This document shows, piece after piece, positions 21,427 to 27,929 of a DNA stretch of 27,929 bases; the stretch's first letter is position 1, and each line of letters begins with the position of its first letter. Under the pieces are notes generated by a model. It had not been told where the DNA came from. It saw only the letters and a program-made list of their open reading frames with translations, and did no database searches. The stretch spans positions 1-27,929 of the forward strand of contig JAFTSQ010000023.1 in NCBI GenBank assembly GCA_017467205.1. Reading direction: 5' to 3'. The stretch comes from Clostridia bacterium (GTDB taxonomy: Bacteria > Bacillota_A > Clostridia > Oscillospirales > CAG-272). Made by a program: the position numbers and the translations under genes.

Positions 21427-23202
21427 ATGTTAAGAAAAATCAAGCTTTCGCTTATAGCCATAACAGTTGCCACCTCGGTGCTTCTGTTTTCGGGCTGCGG
21501 TGCTGCCGAATGCACCGAGCACTCGTTTGATAACTCCTGTGACACGACCTGTAACAACGAAAATTGCGATTTTACAAGAGAGTCGACTCACACCTTCACT
21601 TTCTCCTGCGACCCGCTCTGTGATACCGAGGGATGCGGCTTTGAGCGTGAGGTTGAGCACAGATTTGAACTTAAATGTGACGCATTTTGCAGTGTTAACG
21701 GCTGCGATTTTACGAGAGAGCCGATGCACGAATATTCAAATGACTGCGACCCCGTATGCGACGTGGAAGGATGCTTTGAAATTCGTGATATAACCCATAA
21801 ATTCAGCCATTCGCTCGACACGGTGTGCGACGTTGAGGGCTGCGGTGAGCAAAGAGAAATCGGCAAGCAGGCAGTGCTCCTGCTCGGCCAGTCGAATATG
21901 GCAGGCGCGGGCAGCTGTAATACCGTAGCTCCTATTATCGATTCTCGTCTCTCTATGATGAGAAACGATAAGTGGGTAAGCTTTTGTGAGCCGCTTCACG
22001 TCAGCACGACGAAAAGCGGAATTGGTCTTGGCGGCTCGTTTGCCAAGGCGTTTGTTGAAACCTTTGACTGCGAGCTTGGCGTAATTCCTGCGGCAAAGAG
22101 CGGCACCTCGCTTGAAGATTGGGCGGTTGGCGGCGAGCTTTACGACAATGCTGTAAGACTTGCGAAAATAGCACAAAAGGATTCTGAAATATGCGCGATA
22201 CTCTGGCATCAGGGTGAGGCAAATCAGAACGATACCGCGTATGCCGCGAAGTTCAAGGTAATAATCGATTCGCTCCTCGATGAGATTGGCGTTGATAAAG
22301 AGGACATAGTAATAGTGACAGGAGAGCTTTTTGGAACGAGGAGTGACGCGGTTCACCGCCCACAGCTTGAGAAGCTCGCGGAGCACTATCCGAATTACGG
22401 AATAGCCGAGTCTGACGGACTTACGGTGTTTGACGTTACGACGCATTTTGATTCGCAAAGCTACCGCGTGTTTGGATACAGATATTTTAACGTCTTTTAT
22501 AATATTTTGACCGGCGGCACGTATGAGTTCGACGATAATCCCGAGAGCTACTATCTTGAGCCGGGCGTTGATACCGAGTATATTACCGCGGTGGACTTCA
22601 ATCATTTTGCTCCGGGCCCGCTTTACGGAATGACCGACCTTATAACCCTAAATCGTGACACGGGTGCGGTTGATGTTATTGAAATAAGCTCTTCAGAGAA
22701 GTATCTGTCGCTCAAAACGGGCGAGAAGAGCGAGGGCGTATGGGGCTCTGCTCTCGTTGATATTTACGGTACTGCGACGGCGACAAGCACCGTAGTTTTC
22801 GAGGCAAAATTCAAGCTCGGTGAGGGCACGGTTTCCGCAGCCGATATATTCAAGGTTTCGGATTCGAACACCTCGGGCGCAACCTGGTATAACGGTCTTC
22901 GTCTTACAGCCGACGGAAAGCTTTACGACCGCGGAACAGGAACGCAGGTGGCACTTAACGCAAGCCTTAAGACTGACGAGTGGACTACCATCAAGGTCGT
23001 TATGGACTTTGAGAACAACCTCAAGGACATTTACGTAAATTCCGTCCTCGTGGCAGATAACGTGCCGATAACGAGCGGTACGGTAAGTGAATACGATATA
23101 TTAAAATGTCGCGTGGTTCACTTCGTAAATAACGGTTCTTGTAGCGGAGAGATTTTAGTAGACGACTATAAGTTCTACGTTATAGACGAATCGCTAAAAT
23201 AA
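21427..23202 (+). CDS. Lipoprotein with five Cys-rich repeats, SASA-type acetylesterase domain and jelly-roll domain
   Basis: A 591-residue predicted surface lipoprotein. The signal MLRKIKLSLIAITVATSVLL ends in a lipobox with Cys 24. Residues about 27-145 hold five copies of a roughly 24-residue unit of the type H-x-F-n-CD-xx-C-xxxx-C-xxxR, likely metal-bound or disulfide-linked spacers. Residues about 149-400 are a SASA/CE6-like SGNH esterase: VLLLGQSNMAGAGS with nucleophile Ser 156, and LWHQGEANQND. The end (about 455-591) looks like a concanavalin/LamG-type jelly roll (FEAKFKLGEGTVSAADIFKV and WTTIKVVMDFENN). The start at 21427 has GAGG upstream; an earlier in-frame ATG would spoil the signal peptide. 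It probably removes O-acetyl groups from external glycans (such as sialic acid or xylan types) before uptake. Confidence 0.88.
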   Translation: MLRKIKLSLIAITVATSVLLFSGCGAAECTEHSFDNSCDTTCNNENCDFTRESTHTFTFSCDPLCDTEGCGFEREVEHRFELKCDAFCSVNGCDFTREPMHEYSNDCDPVCDVEGCFEIRDITHKFSHSLDTVCDVEGCGEQREIGKQAVLLLGQSNMAGAGSCNTVAPIIDSRLSMMRNDKWVSFCEPLHVSTTKSGIGLGGSFAKAFVETFDCELGVIPAAKSGTSLEDWAVGGELYDNAVRLAKIAQKDSEICAILWHQGEANQNDTAYAAKFKVIIDSLLDEIGVDKEDIVIVTGELFGTRSDAVHRPQLEKLAEHYPNYGIAESDGLTVFDVTTHFDSQSYRVFGYRYFNVFYNILTGGTYEFDDNPESYYLEPGVDTEYITAVDFNHFAPGPLYGMTDLITLNRDTGAVDVIEISSSEKYLSLKTGEKSEGVWGSALVDIYGTATATSTVVFEAKFKLGEGTVSAADIFKVSDSNTSGATWYNGLRLTADGKLYDRGTGTQVALNASLKTDEWTTIKVVMDFENNLKDIYVNSVLVADNVPITSGTVSEYDILKCRVVHFVNNGSCSGEILVDDYKFYVIDESLK

Positions 23203-23208
23203 TAAACG

Positions 23209-23239
23209 CGGAGGCACCTGCAGCTTTCAGGTGCCTCCG
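23209..23239. terminator. Bidirectional terminator between convergent genes
   Basis: A perfect 12-bp GC-rich stem (23209-23220 with 23228-23239) around a 7-base loop, six bases after the lipoprotein stop and just before the end of the leftward serine hydrolase gene. T tracts are weak on both sides. Confidence 0.7.
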
Positions 23240-23246
23240 TTAAAAT

Positions 23247-24386
23247 TTAATAAGTAAGGTTGTAGTTATGCACTCCTTTAAGCAATGCATAAATATCGTC
23301 AAGACTCTCGCCGAACAGCTCCGCCTTAACGAAGCGATAAATCATAGAGCGAAGACCTTGTACGGGAGAGGAGAGAAGGTGCGCACCGAAATATATGCTC
23401 AGCTCGTTTTCTGGGTCTACTGTGAGGTGAGCGCAAGCCGCGCCGCCCCAGCCGAAGTCGGTGTATCTTTCGTCGCCCCTCGGGCATCTTATTCCAAGGC
23501 CGTAGCCGTGCGTATCCTTCGACCAATACGTCATCTCCTGCTCCTTTGAGAGCCTTGGTGTTGCCATAAAGGCTATGGTTTCTCGCTTGAGAACCTTGTC
23601 GCCGATGCGCAAAGCCTCAAGGAATTTCATATAGTCGTCAACGGTAGAAATGCAGCCCGCACCGCCCGAGGCGTATTCACTGCCGAGCTTGTAGGTGGTT
23701 ATCCGCTTTCCGACATTGACCGCTCTTCCGCCCTCAAATCTGTACTGCTCGGCAATGCTGTCAAGCTCTTCGTCTGCAAGCATAAAGGTCGAGTCAAGCA
23801 TTTCGAGAGGGATAAATATGTTTTCCTTTACGTAATCCTCAAATTTTTGTCCCGATATGACCTCAACCACCGCCGCCAGCACGTCGTGGCAAAGGCTATA
23901 ATTCCATCTATCACCGGGCTCAAACTCGAGCGGCTCTTTGGCAAGATATTTCATAGCCTCGCGGGTGGGAGAGCGCATACCGGTTTGCGCCCTTGCCAGC
24001 AAAAGATTCGGGGAAGAGCAGTTGTAGCTAAAGCCTGCGGTCATCTCGAAGAGGTGCTTTATAAGTATCGGATTTTTCGCCTCGCGAACACCGCCCTCAC
24101 ACTTAACAGTCATCCTTTCGAATTCCGGCAGATAGTCGGAAAGCCTGTCCTCAAGCGAGAAGAGTCCCTTTTCCCAAAGCTGCATAGCCGCGGTGCAGGT
24201 TATCGGCTTGGAGCAGGAATAGATATTGTATCGCTCCTTGCCGTTCATCTCGATTCGGTTTTCTGAGTCGGAGTATCCGTTCATATAGCGGAGTATGCAC
24301 TCGCCCTTGTGATAGACCGCAAGGTCAAAGCCGGGTAGACCGCGCTCGAGGAATGAGTCGCAGAATTTTTTTGTCATCTCAAACAT
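23247..24386 (-). CDS. Serine hydrolase of the beta-lactamase / penicillin-binding-protein fold (class C type)
   Basis: A 379-residue protein of the beta-lactamase-related family (PF00144 type). The SxxK motif is S57-C-S-K60 in YNIYSCSKPITCTAAMQLWE. A second-motif Tyr is in RWNYSLCHDVLAAV, and the third-motif His-Gly occurs in DTHGYGLGIRCP. Such proteins act as esterases, D-amino-acid peptidases or, rarely, beta-lactamases. No signal peptide is visible, so a cytoplasmic esterase or peptidase is more likely than an antibiotic-resistance enzyme. GGAGG lies nine bases before the ATG. It lies 67 bases after the DUF4886 gene on the same strand and is probably co-transcribed with it. Confidence 0.88.
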   Translation of the reverse strand: MFEMTKKFCDSFLERGLPGFDLAVYHKGECILRYMNGYSDSENRIEMNGKERYNIYSCSKPITCTAAMQLWEKGLFSLEDRLSDYLPEFERMTVKCEGGVREAKNPILIKHLFEMTAGFSYNCSSPNLLLARAQTGMRSPTREAMKYLAKEPLEFEPGDRWNYSLCHDVLAAVVEVISGQKFEDYVKENIFIPLEMLDSTFMLADEELDSIAEQYRFEGGRAVNVGKRITTYKLGSEYASGGAGCISTVDDYMKFLEALRIGDKVLKRETIAFMATPRLSKEQEMTYWSKDTHGYGLGIRCPRGDERYTDFGWGGAACAHLTVDPENELSIYFGAHLLSSPVQGLRSMIYRFVKAELFGESLDDIYALLKGVHNYNLTY

Positions 24387-24453
24387 AGTTTTTCCTCCAA
24401 GCTTTAAGCGTCACGGTCATACCCGTGTCGCTTTTTTAGTTCTTTTTTGGTTT

Positions 24454-25167
24454 TCAGAGCGAATTCGCGCACGCTTTTATCTTCGCCACGACCTCTTCGG
24501 ATATCAGCTCATCGAAGTCACGGAAGGCGTTGTTCGTCACGTCCTTTCCAAGAAGCGTGCGATACCAGATAAGTCCGAGCGCATATCTTCCGACTCCGCG
24601 CGAAGCGTGGAAGGTATCTCTGTGTATCGGAGCAACCCCGGCCTTCAAAAGCGCACCGAGCATCTCGCCGGAGGGAATTGTTCCGTCTGCGTTTATCATT
24701 TCTTTGCCGAGGTTATAGGTCTTTATGACGTCTGCGAGCATATTTTCAAAGCTGTCGTAGCCCGCATTTATCAGCTTGTCGCTTCCGTCCTCGTATGCCC
24801 AGGTCTGATGTATGTATATCTTTGCCTTAGGCGAGCACTTGCGCACGTAAGCTGCAAGCTCCTTGATGTAAGGGTCATAGCTTGCAGGCTTAAAGGATAT
24901 GGCGCTTGCCTGCTGGAAAGTAATCACGTCCCACGCGCGATTTAAGAGCGCCTCGCTGAGAGAAACGTAAAATCCCGTGTTTTCTCCGTTGTACTGAAGC
25001 TCGTATTCCTTTTTATCGGAGAGCATATTGCGATAGTGGCGCTCAAGCGAACAGCCGCCAATATACAGGTTCGTAATTTCAAGCTTTTCTCCGTCAGCTC
25101 TCGCTATTGAATGAAGATATCTCGTAGCATCCGTGGAAAAGCTGTTTCCTATTGCCAAAATGTTCAT
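24454..25167 (-). CDS. DUF4886-type SGNH-like hydrolase
   Basis: A 237-residue protein of the DUF4886 group, distant SGNH hydrolases found in gut carbohydrate loci. The N-terminal ILAIGNSFSTDATRYLHSIA carries the likely nucleophile Ser. NLYIGGCSLERHYRN provides the Gly block, VITFQQASAIS takes the place of the Asn block, and the C-terminal HRDTFHASRGVGRYALGLIW supplies a His. The start at 25167 is preceded by GAGGAG at suitable distance; the frame continues open upstream to 25233 but crosses the promoter. It is the first gene of a two-gene leftward unit with the serine hydrolase. With the SASA lipoprotein and the 14.5-kb hydrolase it makes three different SGNH-type enzymes in 11 kb. Confidence 0.88.
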   Translation of the reverse strand: MNILAIGNSFSTDATRYLHSIARADGEKLEITNLYIGGCSLERHYRNMLSDKKEYELQYNGENTGFYVSLSEALLNRAWDVITFQQASAISFKPASYDPYIKELAAYVRKCSPKAKIYIHQTWAYEDGSDKLINAGYDSFENMLADVIKTYNLGKEMINADGTIPSGEMLGALLKAGVAPIHRDTFHASRGVGRYALGLIWYRTLLGKDVTNNAFRDFDELISEEVVAKIKACANSL

Positions 25168-25198
25168 TTTCGTAAATCTCCTCTCTGTGATTAACACG

Positions 25199-25227
25199 AT
25201 TATATCACAACTTCTCGCGATTTTCAA
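25199..25227 (-). promoter_or_regulatory. Sigma-A promoter of the DUF4886-serine hydrolase unit
   Basis: TTGAAA (25227-25222), 17-base spacer, TATAAT (25204-25199) on the minus strand, 31 bases before the ATG at 25167. Confidence 0.85.
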
Positions 25228-25234
25228 CCGCAAA

Positions 25235-25273
25235 ACAAAAATTCCCCGAGAGATTATTCACGGGGAATTTTGT
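25235..25273 (-). terminator. Intrinsic terminator of the XRE regulator gene
   Basis: A perfect 13-bp stem (25235-25247 with 25261-25273) around a 13-base loop. On the minus strand it ends in a T-rich run (TTTTTGTTTTG). It lies 18 bases beyond the regulator stop and only 8 bases before the next promoter. Confidence 0.85.
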
Positions 25274-25290
25274 TTTACGGGTTATTAAAA

Positions 25291-25506
25291 TCAGTTGGCA
25301 GAACTGTCGTCAGGATAAAAAACTAAAATATCCTCAACCCTGCAACAAAGAATTTTGCATAAATCGTCAAGCGTTACCGTGCTTATGGGCTTATTGTGCT
25401 TCAGCCTATCCAAAAGGCTACGACTCAAGCCGTATTGATTAATCAGACGGTAGGTGCTGATACCTTTTTCTTTAATTGTCTTATAAAACGGTTCGTAAGA
25501 AATCAT
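25291..25506 (-). CDS. Small XRE/Cro-type HTH regulator
   Basis: A 71-residue stand-alone helix-turn-helix protein of the XRE family. The pattern TYRLINQYGLSRSLLDRLKHNKPISTVTLDDLCKILCCRVEDIL shows the scaffold helix, the recognition helix (SRSLLDRLKHN) and the closing helices with the conserved LDDLCKILxCxxxDIL. There is no sensor domain, so regulation probably depends on its level or a partner. GGAGGAG lies 6-7 bases before the ATG. It is divergent from a small membrane protein gene, and their promoters share bases inside a near-palindrome, so auto-regulation plus control of the membrane protein is likely. Confidence 0.92.
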   Translation of the reverse strand: MISYEPFYKTIKEKGISTYRLINQYGLSRSLLDRLKHNKPISTVTLDDLCKILCCRVEDILVFYPDDSSAN

Positions 25507-25529
25507 AAACGCTCCTCCAGAACAATTTT

Positions 25530-25558
25530 ATTATAAATTCTGCTCTATCTGTTGACAA
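25530..25558 (-). promoter_or_regulatory. Promoter of the XRE regulator gene
   Basis: TTGTCA (25558-25553), 17-base spacer, TATAAT (25535-25530) on the minus strand. Its -35 box covers the same bases as the -35 box of the opposite promoter, so the two polymerases should exclude each other. Confidence 0.75.
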
Positions 25559-25574
25559 TTGTCGACAAATAGAG
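25543..25574. promoter_or_regulatory. 32-base near-palindromic operator candidate
   Basis: The segment from CTCTAT (25543) to ATAGAG (25574) is a palindrome with only two mismatched base pairs. It is centred on the overlapping -35 boxes (TTGACAATTGTC). Further right, the unit TAGAGTATA occurs at 25570-25578 and 25600-25608, with the inverted form TATACTC at 25587-25593. This is the natural binding site for the adjacent XRE protein, though binding is inferred. Confidence 0.6.
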
Positions 25575-25580
25575 TATAAT
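25552..25580 (+). promoter_or_regulatory. Perfect consensus promoter of the TM2-like membrane protein gene
   Basis: TTGACA (25552-25557), 17-base spacer, TATAAT (25575-25580), 52 bases before the ATG. It overlaps the divergent regulator promoter. Confidence 0.88.
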
Positions 25581-25632
25581 ATAGCATATACTCGATATAT
25601 AGAGTATAAAATCATGAAAGGAGTATGCGTAA

Positions 25633-25860
25633 ATGGATAACAACAACGTCGTTCGTTTTTTGCTGACGTTCTTCCTTGGCTGGATTGGCAGCTTGATTAT
25701 CAATCACACCTCGCTCAAGCCCGCCGGATATTATTCGAGAACCTTGGCGTACATTTTCCTTACAATGCTGACCTTCGGTATTTACGGACTTGTAGCGTCT
25801 ATCTGCAACCTCACCTTTGACCCGCGCAAAGAGAGAAACATAGGATATTTCAAGGCGTAA
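25633..25860 (+). CDS. Small TM2-like two-helix membrane protein
   Basis: A 75-residue protein with two hydrophobic segments (about 7-25, RFLLTFFLGWIGSLIINH, and about 37-57, TLAYIFLTMLTFGIYGLVAS) joined by a polar turn. This resembles the TM2-domain layout, in which two helices are linked by a short loop. The tail FDPRKERNIGYFKA is charged and should be cytoplasmic. AAAGGAG lies about nine bases before the ATG. Function is unknown. It is controlled together with the divergent XRE regulator and followed by a strong terminator, so it is a single-gene unit. A toxin- or stress-like small membrane protein is possible, but nothing in the sequence proves it. Confidence 0.82.
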   Translation: MDNNNVVRFLLTFFLGWIGSLIINHTSLKPAGYYSRTLAYIFLTMLTFGIYGLVASICNLTFDPRKERNIGYFKA

Positions 25861-25870
25861 GCCGAAAATG

Positions 25871-25914
25871 AAAAAGACTCAAGGTATCTATCAAAGGATA
25901 CCTTGAGTCTTTTT
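25871..25914. terminator. Bidirectional terminator between the TM2-like and D-lactate dehydrogenase genes
   Basis: A perfect 18-bp stem (25871-25888 with 25897-25914) around an 8-base loop, starting with five A and ending with five T. It sits between two convergent genes and can serve both. Confidence 0.92.
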
Positions 25915-25943
25915 ATGATTAGGTGAGAGTTTTCAAATAATAA

Positions 25944-26978
25944 TTAAAAGCACTTTCCGCTCTTGCAGTCCTCAGCTGCTCCTCGTCTGAAGCAGACCTC
26001 ATTTTCGCACTGACCGTCCTTTTGGAACTTGACTATATTCTCCACCGTCGTTTTAGCAATATTGGAGAGCGCGTCCTCGGTCAAGAAGGCTTGGTGAGAG
26101 GTCACTATTACGTTCGGCATAGATATCAAGCGTGCAAGCGTATCGTCCTCGAGGATATGCCCCGAGAAGTCTTCAAAGAAGAAGTCCGCCTCCTCCTCGT
26201 AAACGTCGAGGCAGGCTGCGCCAACCCTTCTTGATTTTATGCCGGCAAGGAGCGCCTCCGCATCAACCAGCGCACCGCGAGATGTGTTGAGGATAACGAC
26301 GCCGCGCTTGCATTTTACAATGGCATCCTCGCCTATTACGTGGTAGGTGTCCTCGGTCAGAGGGCAGTGCAGGGAAATGATATCACTGTCGCGGAAAAGC
26401 TCGTCGAGCGAAACGTATTTCACCGTATCTCCGTTATCAAGCCCCGGCGCGGGATATTTGTCGTATGCGAGCACCTTCATTCCAAAGCCGCGGCAAATAT
26501 CGATAAATACGCGTCCTATGCGTCCCGTTCCGATAACTCCGACCGTCTTGCCGTGAAGGTCAAATCCCGTCATACCCGCAAGGCTGAAATTGAAGTCCCT
26601 CGTGCGTATATATGCCTTGTGTATACGGCGGATAGAGGTTAAGAGCATTGCCATCGTGTGCTCTGCAACCGCGTAGGGCGAGTAGGCAGGCACGCGCAGC
26701 ACGTGAACGCGCCCGAAGGCGTATTTCATATCCACGTTGTTAAAGCCCGCACAGCGAAGCGCCACTATCCTCACCCCGAACTCGCACAAGCGGTCTATTA
26801 CGGCGGCGCTTACGGTATCATTAACGAATACGCAAACCGCATCGTATCCCGATGCAAGCTCCACCGTATCCTCGTTAAGCTTGGTTTCAAAATATTTGAT
26901 TTCAAAGCCGCACTCCGCACCGTATCTGTCAAACGACGGCTTGTCGTAAGGCTTGGCATCAAAAAATGCTATCTTCAT
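25944..26978 (-). CDS. D-lactate dehydrogenase-like 2-hydroxyacid dehydrogenase
   Basis: A 344-residue NAD-dependent D-2-hydroxyacid dehydrogenase of the LdhA type, which reduces pyruvate to D-lactate to recycle NADH. The N-terminal MKIAFFDAKPYDKPSF, the substrate segment LRCAGFNNVDM, the Rossmann motif VGVIGTGRIGRVF, the catalytic Arg in NTSRGALVD, the Glu in DVYEEEADFFFED and the His in TSHQAFLTEDAL are all present. The EEEADFFFEDFSG stretch is characteristic of D-lactate dehydrogenases rather than glycerate or phosphoglycerate enzymes. The C-terminus is extended by a short segment with four Cys (CENEVC...DCKSGKC), possibly metal- or redox-related. It has its own promoter and an AAAGGA ribosome site. 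Confidence 0.93.
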   Translation of the reverse strand: MKIAFFDAKPYDKPSFDRYGAECGFEIKYFETKLNEDTVELASGYDAVCVFVNDTVSAAVIDRLCEFGVRIVALRCAGFNNVDMKYAFGRVHVLRVPAYSPYAVAEHTMAMLLTSIRRIHKAYIRTRDFNFSLAGMTGFDLHGKTVGVIGTGRIGRVFIDICRGFGMKVLAYDKYPAPGLDNGDTVKYVSLDELFRDSDIISLHCPLTEDTYHVIGEDAIVKCKRGVVILNTSRGALVDAEALLAGIKSRRVGAACLDVYEEEADFFFEDFSGHILEDDTLARLISMPNVIVTSHQAFLTEDALSNIAKTTVENIVKFQKDGQCENEVCFRRGAAEDCKSGKCF

Positions 26979-27013
26979 TTGTCTTTGTTTCCTTTCATAA
27001 GGCTTCGTTCGTT

Positions 27014-27042
27014 ATTATACCACAGGTCGTCATGCTTTTCAA
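27014..27042 (-). promoter_or_regulatory. Sigma-A promoter of the D-lactate dehydrogenase gene
   Basis: TTGAAA (27042-27037), 17-base spacer, TATAAT (27019-27014) on the minus strand, 35 bases before the ATG. No Rex-type palindrome is evident at the promoter. Confidence 0.82.
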
Positions 27043-27059
27043 CATTTGAAAAAATTTTT

Positions 27060-27756
27060 GCTGTCCGAATCTTCACTATCTATTATTTTCATTCTACCGA
27101 GGTTTTAGTGATATTACTTTCCGCAAGGAAAATACCACTCTTTGCGTCAGCAAAGAGCTACACGGGGTAGGCTTTGTGGCAATTGTTCCGCTTGTTATCT
27201 ACGGGAGCATTGCGAACCGTGTTACGCAATATTCCGCCGCTGGCGGAATGGATCCTGCTCCGCTATTCAAGCCTGTTTCGTGTTTTTTTGCCTCGTGCTT
27301 TCAAATCACCATAACATACCTTTGCAGAACGCGGAGCGTGCTCAAAGGGACGAAGACCGTGAGGCTCAAACCCCATCGCAACTCGCAAAGCGAGAAAAGA
27401 AAAAACAAACCACGAGGATGTGTTTTCTTTTCTGTGTTATCTTGACAAAATAGATGCCGGTGCGAGTCTTATCAAAAGCGGTGAGCATTTCTGCCCACCG
27501 CCATACTGTTTGAAAGTAGCGAAGCGGCAGAACGGCTCTGACAGTCCGGTGGACTGTCAGAGCCGTTCTGTGACCGAGTCGCAGGGAGACCTGTGCGTGC
27601 TTTGTGCGTACTCCCTGTGAGCTTCACCTCTTGCGAGGTGGTGCTATGCACTATGTTTTGCTCTTGCAAAACGCTCACGTAGCAATCGGCACTCGCGTAC
27701 TTGAAAGCGAGCTTTCAGATACGCTTCGTTTGATTATCTGCAGGCTTTTTATGCTG
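27060..27756. repeat. Hairpin-rich stretch without a convincing gene
   Basis: About 700 bases between the dehydrogenase promoter and the partial gene at the right edge. Open frames here lack ribosome sites and have odd composition. Short perfect inverted repeats follow one another: 27138-27157 (8 bp), 27209-27230 (6 bp), 27231-27249 (8 bp), 27528-27570 (20 bp), 27582-27617 (7 bp), 27625-27640 (6 bp) and 27655-27672 (7 bp). The 20-bp one (CAGAACGGCTCTGACAGTCC, 3-base loop) is the strongest. It lacks a T tract, so it is not an obvious terminator. The pattern suggests a cluster of dispersed intergenic repeats or a structured RNA. Confidence 0.5.
27528..27570. repeat. Perfect 20-bp inverted repeat with 3-base loop
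   Basis: Left arm 27528-27547 and right arm 27551-27570 are exact reverse complements. The flanks are GC-rich and lack a T run, which argues against a simple terminator. Confidence 0.85.
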
Positions 27757-27929
27757 TTAGCTTTGCTTTTTCTTTATCAAGAACGTAAATACCGCCATCG
27801 CTACCCTCCCTACGAAGGATACGCAACCGATTACAAGACCGATAATGCCGAGTGTCTTGTTTGCGCTGTCCGCTTCATTCATAGCCGCTTCGATAGCTGC
27901 CTTATTGTCGGCGTCTGCCTTTTCCAAAG
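27757..27929 (-). CDS. C-terminal end of a coiled-coil, C-terminally membrane-anchored protein (truncated by window edge)
   Basis: Only the last 56 residues are inside the window; the gene enters from the right on the minus strand. The visible part starts LEKADADNKAAIEAAMNEAD, an Ala/Glu/Asp-rich helical pattern typical of long repetitive coiled-coil proteins of gut Clostridia. A hydrophobic segment follows (LGIIGLVIGCVSFVGRVAMA and VFTFLI), then the basic end KKKQS, as expected for a tail-anchored or C-terminally anchored surface protein. The family cannot be named from this fragment. No clear terminator lies directly after the stop. Other frames here are closed or lack signals, and the composition makes this frame convincing. 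Confidence 0.75.
   Translation of the reverse strand, partial: LEKADADNKAAIEAAMNEADSANKTLGIIGLVIGCVSFVGRVAMAVFTFLIKKKQS

Noticed and set aside
23247..24386. Beta-lactamase resistance gene
   Set aside because: It has the fold and the SxxK motif but no signal peptide, a weak second motif and a glycan-type neighbourhood, so an esterase or peptidase is more likely.
24407..24437. Hairpin with T run between the DUF4886 and serine hydrolase genes
   Set aside because: The T run follows the hairpin on the plus strand, whereas both neighbouring genes run leftward, so it would not terminate their transcript.
27142..27678. Several short frames in the hairpin-rich region on both strands
   Set aside because: No ribosome sites, frames run through perfect inverted repeats, and products have no sensible composition.
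1..27929. CRISPR array, tRNA, rRNA, insertion sequence or integrase
   Set aside because: No regularly spaced direct repeats, tRNA-like cloverleaf, transposase or integrase motifs were found on either strand.

Overview
The window looks like a chromosomal segment of an uncultured, probably gut-type Clostridia (Bacillota). The pointers are sigma-A-like promoters with 17-18 bp spacers in front of most transcription units, AGGAGG-type ribosome sites, a bacterial type A RNase P RNA, SpoVK/CbbX-type AAA domains, Cys-rich lipoproteins and amino-sugar enzymes typical of glycan users. No taxon marker good enough for a genus call is present.

Layout. Bases 1-7300 are mostly housekeeping. They hold the 3' end of pnp with its terminator, a 47-residue membrane peptide divergent from a CYTH triphosphatase-like gene, a leftward operon murD - lipoprotein - cysteine desulfurase - rlmH, the RNase P RNA with a perfect consensus promoter, and a WecG/TagA/CpsF glycosyltransferase. 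Bases 7340-8600 hold gapA as a single-gene unit.

Bases 8889-14511 are the most interesting part. One promoter and one terminator enclose six co-directional genes: an SPFH protein with two zinc ribbons, a 105-residue helical protein, two coiled-coil proteins that resemble ESCRT-III (Snf7/CHMP-like) subunits, a 695-residue ATPase with an N-terminal MIT-like helical hairpin followed by a CbbX/SpoVK-type AAA domain and a Vps4/katanin-like AAA domain, and a zinc-ribbon trypsin-like protease. The second ESCRT-III-like protein ends in a MIM1-like tail, the kind of peptide that MIT domains bind. I read this as a candidate bacterial membrane-remodelling or envelope-stress machine with its own Vps4-like disassembly ATPase. 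It is related in spirit to the PspA/SPFH operon of Bacillus subtilis but has extra eukaryote/archaeon-like parts.

Bases 14513-25167 are a glycan and amino-sugar region. An AraC regulator faces an operon of two Gfo/Idh/MocA oxidoreductases, a fusion of a sugar-phosphate isomerase with a NagB-type deaminase, and NagA. Around it lie three different SGNH-type esterase genes (one a lipoprotein with a SASA domain) and a beta-lactamase-fold serine hydrolase. Together they could strip O-acetyl groups from sugars and feed deacetylated amino sugar to glycolysis. A mosaic repeat made of two inverted units separates the AraC gene from one esterase gene.

Bases 25237-27929 hold a small XRE regulator and TM2-like membrane protein pair with overlapping divergent promoters, a D-lactate dehydrogenase-like gene, about 700 bases of hairpin-rich sequence without a convincing gene, and the 3' end of a coiled-coil, C-terminally anchored protein that runs off the edge. 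No CRISPR array, tRNA, insertion sequence or prophage gene was seen.
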